NCBI GenBank assembly: GCA_009704985.1
Contig: WLDE01000008.1
Coordinates: forward strand, 1-44,376
Direction: 5' to 3'
Source of the DNA: Actinomycetota bacterium
GTDB lineage: Bacteria > Actinomycetota > Acidimicrobiia > Acidimicrobiales > Ilumatobacteraceae
Length of the DNA: 44,376 bases
In this document: positions 26,302 through 34,274 of the stretch, in pieces
How positions within the stretch are numbered: the first letter of the stretch is position 1
Layout: each line of letters begins with the position of its first letter
Notes under the pieces: model-generated
What the model was told of the DNA's origin: nothing
The model's database searches: none
Seen by the model: only the letters and a program-made list of their open reading frames with translations
Made by a program: the position numbers and the translations under genes

Positions 26302-26347
26302 GTTTGCGCGCGACTGCGAGACTCCTGACACGACCAGAGGGGGAATG

Positions 26348-27064
26348 ATGACGTCGATCCCGAACGTCCTGACCGACGCGCTGCGCGAGAGCCTGGCGAC
26401 GATCTCCACCGCGACGCTGACGCACCAGCTGCAGCAGCGCGGCATCCGGGGATCGTTCCTGAGCGGTCTCGCACCGCTGCGTCCCGAGATGCGCATGGTG
26501 GGACGGGCCCGCACGCTGCGCTACGTCGCGCTGCGCGAGGACCGCAACCGCACCTACGCCGGGGGCGACAACGCCCAGCGACGCGCCGTGGAGTCCGCGG
26601 AACCCGGTGACGTGCTCGTGATCGAGGCACGCGGCGTTGCCGACGCCGGCACGATCGGCGACATCTACGTCACCCGCCTGCTCGCCCTCGGTGCGGCCGG
26701 CGTGGTGACCGACGGGGCGCTGCGCGACACCCCGGCGATCGCGCAGATCCCGATCCCCGTGTACCGCCAGGCCTCGCACGCCGCGACGTACGGGCGGCAC
26801 CACATGCCCTACTCGGTCGACGACGCCGTCACCTGCGCCGGCGTGTTCGTGGAGCCCGGCGACGTCGTCGTCGGCGACGCCGAGGGCGTGGTGGTGATCC
26901 CGGCGGCGCTGGTGGAGGAGGTCGTCGCCGCGGCGCTCGAGCAGGAGGACGTGGAGGCGTTCGCGATCGAGCGCGTCGCCGCGGGCGAGTCGACCCGGGG
27001 GTTGTTCCCGCTCGCCGAGTCGCGCCGCGCCGACTACGAGGCCTGGAAGGCCGCACGTGACTGA
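26348..27064 (+). CDS. RraA-family protein (HMG/CHA aldolase-like)
   Basis: A protein of 238 aa with the RraA/dimethylmenaquinone-methyltransferase-like fold. Conserved parts are STATLTHQLQQRGIRG, GRARTLRYV, GDVLVIEARG, GAAGVVTDGALRDTPAI (the G-x3-D...RD pyruvate and metal site) and EPGDVVVGDAEGVVVIP. Close family members are class II aldolases and oxaloacetate decarboxylases in protocatechuate 4,5-cleavage. Others bind RNase E, which is unlikely in this setting. ATG 26348 follows a GAGGGGG site; ATG 26345 is an alternative. Divergent from the VOC gene and likely under the same operator. Confidence 0.87.
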   Translation: MTSIPNVLTDALRESLATISTATLTHQLQQRGIRGSFLSGLAPLRPEMRMVGRARTLRYVALREDRNRTYAGGDNAQRRAVESAEPGDVLVIEARGVADAGTIGDIYVTRLLALGAAGVVTDGALRDTPAIAQIPIPVYRQASHAATYGRHHMPYSVDDAVTCAGVFVEPGDVVVGDAEGVVVIPAALVEEVVAAALEQEDVEAFAIERVAAGESTRGLFPLAESRRADYEAWKAARD

Positions 27065-27078
27065 CCGCGGCTGACCGC

Positions 27079-27092
27079 GGTCGCCGGCGACC
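27079..27092. terminator. GC-rich palindrome between convergent genes
   Basis: GGTCGCCGGCGACC is a perfect 14-bp palindrome, preceded by two direct copies of CTGACCGCGG, in the 57-base gap between the RraA-like and APH-like genes. It could end both transcripts. There is no T tract. Confidence 0.4.
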
Positions 27093-27121
27093 GACCGCGA
27101 TTCACCGCGGGATCGGTCGGG

Positions 27122-28195
27122 TCAGACGTAGATCTCGTGCGTGCCCGTCCGGATGATCTCCGCCGAGGCACGGCGGAGCATCGTGGTGGCGAGGGCCACG
27201 CTGCGCTCGGGTAGGTCCACGCCCGCCAGCAGGCTCACCGGGATGCTGAGGAAGAACACCAGCGCGGCCCGGTAGGCGCGCATCGCCTCGTCGCGGCCGA
27301 TCTGCACCCCGTGCTCGGCCAGCCGGGCGAGGTACAGGTCGACGACTTCGTCGGCGCGGGCCGCCGCCACGTCGTCGCGCACCGACTGGGCCACGAAGTA
27401 CGACACGTCGCACAGGCCGCTGCAGATCGCCGCGAGCTGGAAGTCGAGCACGATGATGCCGTCGTCGTCGAAGAGCAGGTTGTCGCTGCGGCAGTCGGCG
27501 TGGGCGAGCGTGTTCGGTCCCATCATGTCCTCGAGCAACCTCGACGCGACCGACTCGTGGCGGTCGCACAGCGCCAGCACCTCGTCGGCGAGCACGCCTG
27601 CCGCTCGCTCTCGCGCCGTGGCCCAGTCGCCCTGGAACGAGGCCGGGATGATCGCGTGCATCGGCGGTGCGTTCATCGGGATGAAGGTCTCGGCCAGGGC
27701 GCCGAAGTCGTGGTCCCAGAAGGACGCGTGGAAGTCGGCGAGCGTGCGCACGACGGTGACGGCGTCGTCGAACCCGACGCCCTCGAGCTGGTCGATCTGC
27801 CGGCGCCCGGTCACCTCCTCGAGCACGAGGACGAAGAACGGCTCGGACGGGTGCATCGCCGCCCGCAGCGCTCGCGGCGCCCGCACCCGGGCCCGCGTCG
27901 CGAGCTCGGCGTAGAACCGGATCTCGCGCTCGTAGAACTTGAACATCCCGGCGATGAAGCGTTGCCGCTCGCTGGCGCTCGCCAGCTTCACGATCAGCGA
28001 CGACGGCGCGTCGGTGGGCCCGTCGTAGGTGAGCGTGGCGCGGTGGAGTGCGCTCATCATCGACTCGGCGCTGCCGAAGGGGGAGAGGGTGACCGAGGCG
28101 ACCGAGGTGTGCTCGTCGAGCGCGCCGTCCGACCGCAGCAGCTCGGTGAACCAGGCCTCCGACAGGTCGGACAGGGACGGGATGGGCTCGGACAT
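27122..28195 (-). CDS. APH/ecdysteroid-kinase-like phosphotransferase
   Basis: A small-molecule kinase fold of 357 aa. The catalytic loop reads LAHADCRSDNLLF and the DFG-equivalent is IIVLDFQLAAICSG. ATG 28195 is chosen for its GAGGGGG site; the longer frame adds 35 unconserved residues. Members near CoA-type catabolic genes in actinobacteria are often annotated as aminoglycoside phosphotransferases but more probably phosphorylate a metabolite. It is divergent from the GNAT/amine-oxidase gene, with operator 3 between them. The substrate is unknown. Confidence 0.85.
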   Translation of the reverse strand: MSEPIPSLSDLSEAWFTELLRSDGALDEHTSVASVTLSPFGSAESMMSALHRATLTYDGPTDAPSSLIVKLASASERQRFIAGMFKFYEREIRFYAELATRARVRAPRALRAAMHPSEPFFVLVLEEVTGRRQIDQLEGVGFDDAVTVVRTLADFHASFWDHDFGALAETFIPMNAPPMHAIIPASFQGDWATARERAAGVLADEVLALCDRHESVASRLLEDMMGPNTLAHADCRSDNLLFDDDGIIVLDFQLAAICSGLCDVSYFVAQSVRDDVAAARADEVVDLYLARLAEHGVQIGRDEAMRAYRAALVFFLSIPVSLLAGVDLPERSVALATTMLRRASAEIIRTGTHEIYV

Positions 28196-28263
28196 GGTTC
28201 CCCCTCGGCGTGCGGCGCCCCCTGCGCCGTCCCGGGAATCGTACGGGCCGGAAGGATTGTGAG

Positions 28264-28277
28264 CAAGCAGTTGCTTG
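28264..28277. promoter_or_regulatory. TetR operator candidate, copy 3
   Basis: CAAGCA-GT-TGCTTG lies 68 bases upstream of the APH-like gene and 90 bases upstream of the divergent GNAT/amine-oxidase gene. Confidence 0.75.
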
Positions 28278-28354
28278 ATTCCACGCCCCCGTCCCGCCAC
28301 GCCCCCGGCGCGAATCCGGCGCGAATCCGGCGCGTGCGGCCGATCTGCCGTGCG

Positions 28355-28360
28355 TACGCT
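28355..28360 (+). promoter_or_regulatory. Leaderless-type -10 box for the GNAT/amine-oxidase gene
   Basis: TACGCT, then seven bases, then the GTG start at 28368. This supports that start and a transcript without a 5' leader. Confidence 0.45.
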
Positions 28361-28367
28361 CGCGGCC

Positions 28368-30263
28368 GTGAACGACGGAGAGCGAACGACGCAGGCCGGT
28401 GGTGCGACGCATCCCGCGGGTGCGCAGGTGGCCGGGCTGCAGGTGGCCGGGGTGCAGGTGGCCGGGGTGCAGGTGGCCGGGGTGCAGGTGGAGGAGCTGA
28501 CCGGCCGCCACGACCTGGCCCCGTTGCTCGCCTCGTGGCACCACGACGAGTGGGGGCACCTGTACCCGTCGGCGGTGTGGAGCCACGAGATCGCCGTCGG
28601 CGAGTTCGAGGCGATGGCCGAGCCCGGATCACCCGACCGGACGTGGGTGGCCTTCGACGGCGACGCTCGGGGCGCCGACGCGGTGCTCGGGTCGGTGTCG
28701 ATGCTCGCGACCGACGACCTCGACGGCTTCGATCACCTCACGCCGTGGCTCGCCAGCATGTACGTGGCCGCCGAGGCGCGCGGGCGCGGGGTCGCGACGC
28801 TGCTCATGCACGCCGTGCTCGACGGTGCGCGCGGGGCGGGCCACGAGGTCGTGCACCTGTTCACCTCCGGGCAGGAGCGCTTCTGGGCCGACCGGGGCTG
28901 GAGCGTCGTGACCTCGGTCGACGCCGCCGGTCACCCGGCCACCGTGATGGCGCGCAGCACCCACCCTCGGGCGCCACGCCGAGCGGTCTGCTCGCACTGG
29001 TGCGCCGACCCCGACCACCTCGGTGCCTACTCGCACCTGCGCGTGGGAGGTACCGCTGCCCACCGCGCCCGGCTCGGCACCGAGGTGCTCCCCGGGCTCT
29101 GGTTCGCTGGCGAGGCGACCTCGGTCGCGCACCCGGCCACCATGCACGGCGCGTGGTTCTCGGGGGAGCGCGCCGCCGCCCAGGTGCTCGCCGATCCCAC
29201 GCGCGGTCGCGTCGCGGTGATCGGCGCAGGGCTCGCCGGCCTGGTCGCGGCGCGACGGTTGCAGGAGGCCGGCCGCGAGGTGGTGGTGCTCGAGTCGAAG
29301 GGGGTGCCCGGTGGCCGGATCGCCACCGACCGCTCGATCGGTGCGTCGCTGCCGCTGGGCGGCGCCTGGCTGCACGGTGTGGAGGGCCATCCGCTGCGCG
29401 ACGTGGTGACGTCCATCCCGAACGACTGGTCGCCGCAGGCCTTCTACGCGACCGGCGTCGGCTGCCTCGGGGACGACACCGTGGCCGAGGTGGAGGAGGC
29501 CTTCGAGTTCGTGCTCGACGCCTTCGCGAACGCTGCGCCGGGTGCGAGTGTGGCCGAGGTGCTGTCGGCGACGCTCGCGGCGTCGGTGCCCGATCCGGTC
29601 GTGGCCGCTGCCGTCACGACCTGGATGACCGCCGAGTGCGAGGGCCTGTACGGCGCCCCGATGGGCGAGCTGGAGGCCAACGGTGGGTTCGAGGACTACG
29701 AGTTGCCCGGGGGCGATCACCTGGTGACGTCCGACCTCGGCGTGGTCGCGGAGCGGCTCGCGGCCGGTCTCGACCTCCGCCGGCGGCGCGTGGCGACGCT
29801 CGAGCACGACGGCCACCACTGGCACGTCGACCGTCACCTCGGCGACCACGGTGCGGAGGAGTCCGTCGTGGCCGACGCCGTCGTCGTCACCGTGCCGATC
29901 GGGGTGCTGCACGCCCGCTCGATCGCGTTCACGCCCCCGCTGCCGGCCGACGTCGAGGAGGCGATCGACCTGATCGGCTGTGGGCCGATCGTCAAGGTGT
30001 TCACCACCTTCGACGAGGCGTGGTGGCCGCCGGACACGATCGCGCGGCTCGTCGGGGTCCGGCACTTCACCACCGTGATCGACGTGAGCGCCGCCGCCGG
30101 CCGGCCGACGCTGCTGTCGTTCGCCGTGGGCGATGCCGCACGCCGTGTGGAGGCGCTCACCGAGCACGAGCTGTGCCGGTTGGTGGAGCTGGAGTTCGCG
30201 GCTGCCGGGTTGCTCGACGCGAACGGGTCGCCGCCGCTCCGGACCCGCGGTACACAGGGCTGA
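28368..30263 (+). CDS. GNAT acetyltransferase fused to a FAD amine oxidase with swapped halves
   Basis: A protein of 631 aa. Residues about 40-205 are a GNAT domain (MYVAAEARGRGVATLLMHAV, with the acetyl-CoA loop). Residues about 210-280 look like the C-terminal segment of a flavin amine oxidase (ADPDHLGAYSHL, GLWFAGEATSVAHPATMHGA). The N-terminal FAD-binding motif VAVIGAGLAGLVAARRL comes only after this, at about 284, followed by GGRIATDRSIGASLPLGGAW and the substrate domain. The chain stops where the C-terminal segment would normally start. The oxidase order is therefore circularly permuted. Polyamine or similar amines are plausible substrates for both activities. The N-terminus holds a VAGVQ repeat. 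Confidence 0.82.
   Translation: MNDGERTTQAGGATHPAGAQVAGLQVAGVQVAGVQVAGVQVEELTGRHDLAPLLASWHHDEWGHLYPSAVWSHEIAVGEFEAMAEPGSPDRTWVAFDGDARGADAVLGSVSMLATDDLDGFDHLTPWLASMYVAAEARGRGVATLLMHAVLDGARGAGHEVVHLFTSGQERFWADRGWSVVTSVDAAGHPATVMARSTHPRAPRRAVCSHWCADPDHLGAYSHLRVGGTAAHRARLGTEVLPGLWFAGEATSVAHPATMHGAWFSGERAAAQVLADPTRGRVAVIGAGLAGLVAARRLQEAGREVVVLESKGVPGGRIATDRSIGASLPLGGAWLHGVEGHPLRDVVTSIPNDWSPQAFYATGVGCLGDDTVAEVEEAFEFVLDAFANAAPGASVAEVLSATLAASVPDPVVAAAVTTWMTAECEGLYGAPMGELEANGGFEDYELPGGDHLVTSDLGVVAERLAAGLDLRRRRVATLEHDGHHWHVDRHLGDHGAEESVVADAVVVTVPIGVLHARSIAFTPPLPADVEEAIDLIGCGPIVKVFTTFDEAWWPPDTIARLVGVRHFTTVIDVSAAAGRPTLLSFAVGDAARRVEALTEHELCRLVELEFAAAGLLDANGSPPLRTRGTQG
28425..28484 (+). repeat. 15-bp tandem repeat encoding QVAGV units
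   Basis: Four copies of CAGGTGGCCGGGGTG (first copy with one change) near the start of the GNAT/amine-oxidase gene. They encode a flexible QVAGV/L repeat ahead of the acetyltransferase domain. Confidence 0.85.
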
Positions 30264-30321
30264 TCCGATCGGTCCGGCTCCGCGACGCAGCCCGACCGGC
30301 GGATGGTCCAGACTGTCGGCC

Positions 30322-31020
30322 GTGTACACGCCCTCGATCCTCCAGACCCCGCTCACCACCGTCGGCCCGATCGATCCGTCGCAGCCCACCCGCTCCGTCA
30401 CGGGCGACTGGGCGTTCTCCACCGGCGAACTCGAGATCGGCATCTGGGAGTGCACGCCCGGCGTGTTCGGTGGCGTGACCGCCGACGAGAACGAGGCGAT
30501 GCTCATGGTCGCCGGTCGGGCAACCGTGCACCACGACGGCGGCGAGTACGACCTCGCCCCCGGCACGCTGTGGACCACGCCGCGCGCCTGGCGCAGCCGG
30601 TGGGAGGTGCACCAGACGGTGCGCAAGATGTACGTGATCGACCACCGCGCCGGTGGCCCGGGTGCGTCCACCCACCTCGCGAACGCATTCACGGCGCCGC
30701 TGCCCGAGGGCACGCCGCGTCCGGTGGTGATCGAGGGCTCGCCCGTGGAGGCCTCGACGTCGCTGTGGAGCCACGACCGACTCGACGTCGGTGTGTGGGA
30801 GTGCACGCCCGGCGTGTTCCCCTTCCGCCGTGACGGGTACCAGGAGGTCTTCTGCGTGCTCTCCGGTCGGGCCACGCTCGAGGTGGCCGGTGCCGAGGGC
30901 GGGACCGGCCAGCGCTTCGAGCTGGTGCCCGGCGCGATGTTGCTCACCCCGTCGGGCACCACCGGGCGGTGGCACGTGCACGAGACGATCCGCAAGGCGT
31001 ACGTCACCATCACCGACTGA
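30322..31020 (+). CDS. Tandem cupin (bicupin) protein
   Basis: A protein of 232 aa made of two repeated cupin domains, roughly 20-110 and 125-230. The duplication is visible as IGIWECTPGVFGG versus VGVWECTPGVFPF, and VHQTVRKMYVI versus VHETIRKAYVT. The small barrels resemble the Cupin_3 (DUF861) group that includes ureidoglycine aminohydrolase-like proteins. Metal-binding histidines are sparse, so catalysis is uncertain. The GTG start lies 58 bases after the GNAT/amine-oxidase gene, and co-transcription is likely. A role in amine or amino-acid turnover is possible but unproven. Confidence 0.8.
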   Translation: MYTPSILQTPLTTVGPIDPSQPTRSVTGDWAFSTGELEIGIWECTPGVFGGVTADENEAMLMVAGRATVHHDGGEYDLAPGTLWTTPRAWRSRWEVHQTVRKMYVIDHRAGGPGASTHLANAFTAPLPEGTPRPVVIEGSPVEASTSLWSHDRLDVGVWECTPGVFPFRRDGYQEVFCVLSGRATLEVAGAEGGTGQRFELVPGAMLLTPSGTTGRWHVHETIRKAYVTITD

Positions 31021-31079
31021 ACGTCCAGCCGACGTCCGTCCATTTGCGTCGACCGGTGACGGTCGCCGAGCATCGGTGC

Positions 31080-31895
31080 ATGACGGCATCCGACGTGGCG
31101 TTCCTCGGTCTCGACGAGATCGACGGGCGACACTCCCTGTTCATCCAGAAGCGCCACTGCACGCCCTTCGGGTTCCTGTACGGGGGCTCGGGCGTGGCCG
31201 CCTGCGCCGCCGCCGCCGAGCTCGTCGCCGGCCGGCCGCTCGTGTGGATCACCACGCAGTACGTCGGACAGGCGGCGCCCGACGAGCGGCTCGAGCTGGA
31301 CGTCGAGGTGCTCGTGCACGCTCGGTCCACCACGCAGACGATCGTGCGGGCCCACGTCGGCGACCGGCTCGTGCTGCACGCGACCACGGCCCACACCGAC
31401 CGGCCGGTCGGCGACGAGGCGTGGTGGGACGCGATGCCCGACGTGCCTGCCCCGGACGACTGCCCGCCGTTCGCGTTGACCTTCGACCACCACGGTGACG
31501 AGTCGTTCTTCCGGTCGCTCGACCGGCGCGCGCCGGCCGACTGGGCCGAGCGCACGCCGGGACGGATCGCGATCTGGGCCCGGGTGCCGGGGTGGGGGAT
31601 CGGCACGCCGGCGTCGCAGGCCTTCGTGGCCGACGTCGTGCCCGTCGCGGTGATGACCGGGCTCGGCCGGATGACCGGCGCGACCAGCCTCGACAACACG
31701 CTGCGGGTGGTGCACGGCGAGCCGTACGACGGCTGGGTGCTGCTCGACGTGGAGGCGCAGGGCTACCGGCGCGCGATCGGGCACGGCCAGGTGCGACTGT
31801 GGCGCCCGGACGGGGTGCTGCTCGGCATCGGCAGCCAGTCGTGCATCGTGCGCTCGGTGCCCCGGGTGATCCCCGACGCACCCGTTCCCGGCTGA
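31080..31895 (+). CDS. Acyl-CoA thioesterase-like double hotdog protein
   Basis: A protein of 271 aa with two hotdog-like halves. The first half has FLYGGSGVAACAAAAELVAGRPLVWITTQYVG and the second has TSLDNTLRVVHGEPYDGWVLLDVEAQGYRRAIGHGQVRLW (shown here as the repeated strand-helix pattern near residues 205-245), ending LLGIGSQSCIVR. This is the TesB/acyl-CoA thioesterase II layout. Such enzymes release CoA from acyl thioesters. There is no signal peptide. It is in the same direction as the bicupin gene, with 59 bases between them. The acyl specificity is unknown. Confidence 0.75.
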   Translation: MTASDVAFLGLDEIDGRHSLFIQKRHCTPFGFLYGGSGVAACAAAAELVAGRPLVWITTQYVGQAAPDERLELDVEVLVHARSTTQTIVRAHVGDRLVLHATTAHTDRPVGDEAWWDAMPDVPAPDDCPPFALTFDHHGDESFFRSLDRRAPADWAERTPGRIAIWARVPGWGIGTPASQAFVADVVPVAVMTGLGRMTGATSLDNTLRVVHGEPYDGWVLLDVEAQGYRRAIGHGQVRLWRPDGVLLGIGSQSCIVRSVPRVIPDAPVPG

Positions 31896-31957
31896 CCGAG
31901 GGGTGCGGTCCGGGGCGTCGGGGCCCGCCCCGGACCGACATCTGCTGCGTGGCGCGC

Positions 31958-32515
31958 TCAGGCGGCGCGAGGGGGCCGCCGCCGACGCTGCTCGCGGTTC
32001 GGTCGTGGCGGGTACGAGAACGGGTCGACACACAGCAGCGGCTGCGTGGCGTGGAACGAGGATGAGTGGTCGGCGTCGTCGGGGAAGCGGCCGTCGGGAT
32101 CGGCCACCACCACCTGCTCGAACATCGGCGGCTCGCTGAAGCGGCGCTCGACGGCGAACCAGCGGCCGATCCGGTCCGGGTCGGCGGCGACCCACTGCGC
32201 CGGGACCCACGACAGCCGCAGCCGCAGGTCGCCGACCGCCAGCTCGTCGCCCTCCTCCAGATCGGCACCGTCGTCGCGCTCGTCGACGACGGTGAGGATC
32301 CCCTCGGAGGCGAGCTCGATCGAGAGCCCCATGACGACCAGCTCGGGCAGCCCGCTGCGCCAGAGACCGATCGTGTAGGTCCACGGGAAGGGGTTCGGCG
32401 GCTCGGTGCAGCCCGGAACGTCGCAGGGGCCGTAGCCGACGGACATGATGGCGAGACCGTCTCGGTCGATGATGGCCCGGAGCCGGGCGATGGCGGGGTC
32501 GAGTCCACGTGCCAT
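31958..32515 (-). CDS. DUF4262 domain protein
   Basis: A protein of 185 aa. The stretch PFPWTYTIGLWRSGLPELVVMGL followed by a Leu- and Asp-rich segment is the signature of DUF4262, a small uncharacterised family common in actinobacteria. ATG 32515 begins MARGLDPAIARLRAI; an ATG nine codons earlier is less likely. The C-terminus is very basic (Arg-rich). It stands alone between convergent and tandem neighbours. No function can be assigned. Confidence 0.75.
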   Translation of the reverse strand: MARGLDPAIARLRAIIDRDGLAIMSVGYGPCDVPGCTEPPNPFPWTYTIGLWRSGLPELVVMGLSIELASEGILTVVDERDDGADLEEGDELAVGDLRLRLSWVPAQWVAADPDRIGRWFAVERRFSEPPMFEQVVVADPDGRFPDDADHSSSFHATQPLLCVDPFSYPPRPNREQRRRRPPRAA

Positions 32516-32630
32516 GCGACGAGCGTGCCGCAGGGGTGCCACACGGCTCAGCTCGCGCGAGCGCTCGCCCGTCCAGGCATCCGAGGACCCGCCCCGCCCG
32601 CTCGTTCGAGCAGTGGGTGGACTCGGTGGT

Positions 32631-32651
32631 CGCCCGCCGCTGAGGCGGGCG
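32631..32651 (-). terminator. Hairpin after the P450 gene
   Basis: CGCCCGCC and GGCGGGCG form a perfect 8-bp stem around GCTGA, 21 bases beyond the P450 stop codon. It is a plausible end of the ferredoxin-P450 transcript. Confidence 0.6.
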
Positions 32652-32671
32652 GGAGTTCGGTCGGCGACGGG

Positions 32672-34024
32672 TCAGTCGGCGACGGCGAGGATGCGGACGG
32701 GCAGTTCGCGGGGACCGCGGATCTGCCCGACGCTCCACCGGACGTCGCCGGCGAGCTCGAAGCGCGGGAACCGGCGCACGAACTCCTCGATCGCGACCTT
32801 CAGCTCGAGGCGGGCGAGGTTGGAGCCGATGCAGCGGTGGATGCCGAGCCCGAACGCCGCGTGGCGGTTCTCCTTGCGGTCGACGATGAACGTGTCCGGG
32901 TCCTCGAACTTCAGCGGGTCGCGGTTCGCCGCCGGGAACGGCAGCAGCACCCAGTCGTCCTGCTTCATCGGGCAGCCGTGGAAGTCGTGGTCCTTCGCGA
33001 CGAGGCGGGCCATCGTGACCGGGGCGTAGGCGCGGAGGAACTCCTCCAGCGCGAACGTCATCACGTCGGGCTCGTCGAGCAGGCGCTGGTGGTCCTCGGG
33101 GTGTTGGGCGAGGTGCCACAGCGACGACCCGATCGCCGACCAGGTGGTGTCGATGCCCGCGATGAGCAGCAGGATGATCATGCCGCCGGCGATGTCGTCG
33201 CTGACCTTCTGGCCCTCGATCTCGATGTTCAGCAGGTAGCTGGTGAGGTCGTCGCGTGGGTTGGCCCGGTGGTCGTCGATCTGGTCGGCGATGTAGTTGC
33301 CGAGGTCGTCCATGCCGTCGCGGGTGCCGGGCTCCTCGGCGATGCGCTCGAGGGCGTCGTGGACGAACCGGCGGAACAGGTCCTCGTCCTTCGACGGGAA
33401 GCCGAGCATCCGGCCGATCACGTTCACCGGGATGTGCTGCGCGTACTGCACGGCGGCGTCGACGATCGACTCGCCCGGGGTGAGATCACCCATGCGGTCG
33501 AGCAGCTCGTTGCACAGCTTGCGGACCTCGGGCTCCCACGGCTCGATCTGCTTCGGCGCGAACGCCGGCAGGAGCAGGCGGCGGGCCATGGCGTGGAAGG
33601 GCGGGTCGCTCGTGATGGGCGGCGCGCCACCGATCGGGGCGGGCAGCGCGAGGTCGCCGGGGCGGCCGACGGACACCACGACGGCGCGGCTCGTGAAGTG
33701 CTCGGTGTCGTACGCGACCTCGTGGACCGTGTCGTGGGTGAGCGGCACCCACATGCCGCCGTAGCGGTCGGAGTGGGCGACGGGGCAGCCGCCCTCGCGG
33801 AGCTGCTTCCACACCTCGGGCGCCGACGGGTTGTACGCGGGGTCGGCGTGGTCGAAGTCGGTGGCGAAGTCGCTCACGGGGCCGTAGTGCGCAGCGTCGT
33901 ACGGCACGCGCTGCCACACGTGGGTGCCCTCGGGCGACATGCCGAAGATCACGTCCTCGGCGTTGGCGCGCAGGCGGCGCTGGCCCTCGGGGACCTCGTT
34001 GTCCTGGGTCACGGTGTCGGTCAC
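32672..34024 (-). CDS. Cytochrome P450
   Basis: A bacterial P450 of 450 aa. The I-helix oxygen-activation motif is LIAGIDTTWSAIGS, the K-helix ExxR is in EEFLRAYAP, and the haem-ligand loop is FGLGIHRCIGSNLARLE (Cys398). GTG 34024 is preceded by GGAGGACTGATC. The ferredoxin gene ends two bases upstream, and the pair is surely co-transcribed. It is a soluble class I enzyme. The redox partner reductase is not in the window. Substrate may be a terpene, steroid or other hydrophobic compound; sequence alone does not tell. Confidence 0.95.
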   Translation of the reverse strand: MTDTVTQDNEVPEGQRRLRANAEDVIFGMSPEGTHVWQRVPYDAAHYGPVSDFATDFDHADPAYNPSAPEVWKQLREGGCPVAHSDRYGGMWVPLTHDTVHEVAYDTEHFTSRAVVVSVGRPGDLALPAPIGGAPPITSDPPFHAMARRLLLPAFAPKQIEPWEPEVRKLCNELLDRMGDLTPGESIVDAAVQYAQHIPVNVIGRMLGFPSKDEDLFRRFVHDALERIAEEPGTRDGMDDLGNYIADQIDDHRANPRDDLTSYLLNIEIEGQKVSDDIAGGMIILLLIAGIDTTWSAIGSSLWHLAQHPEDHQRLLDEPDVMTFALEEFLRAYAPVTMARLVAKDHDFHGCPMKQDDWVLLPFPAANRDPLKFEDPDTFIVDRKENRHAAFGLGIHRCIGSNLARLELKVAIEEFVRRFPRFELAGDVRWSVGQIRGPRELPVRILAVAD

Positions 34025-34026
34025 GA

Positions 34027-34224
34027 TCAGTCCTCCAACACCTTGATCGCGAACTCCGGGCAGTTGGCCGCCACCAGGCGGGCCTTCTCCTGGAGCTCGG
34101 TCGGCAGATCGCCCTCGACGAGCAGCACGGCCTGGCCGTAGTCGTCGACGTCGAACAACTCCGGTGCCAACGCATAGCACCGGTTGTGGCCCTGACACTT
34201 CTCGGCATCGAGATGCAAACGCAT
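34027..34224 (-). CDS. 3Fe-4S ferredoxin for the P450
   Basis: A ferredoxin of 65 aa with Cys10, Cys16 and Cys55 as cluster ligands. The position of the usual second ligand is His13 (CQGHNRC), so a [3Fe-4S] or variant cluster is expected, as in other P450-linked actinobacterial ferredoxins. The C-terminal NCPEFAI is conserved. It ends two bases before the P450 start and should deliver electrons to it. Confidence 0.93.
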   Translation of the reverse strand: MRLHLDAEKCQGHNRCYALAPELFDVDDYGQAVLLVEGDLPTELQEKARLVAANCPEFAIKVLED

Positions 34225-34230
34225 GGGCCG

Positions 34231-34236
34231 ACTCTA
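34231..34236 (-). promoter_or_regulatory. Leaderless-type -10 box for ferredoxin-P450
   Basis: TAGAGT on the minus strand, six bases before the ferredoxin ATG. Confidence 0.45.
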
Positions 34237-34274
34237 CGCGCTCGGAGTCCGTGGCGTCACTCCCCGGGGGTGTG

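Noticed and set aside
28629..33119. Very long minus-strand open frame (about 1,496 codons)
   Set aside because: It lies opposite several well-supported genes and encodes low-complexity Arg/His/Pro-rich sequence without domains.
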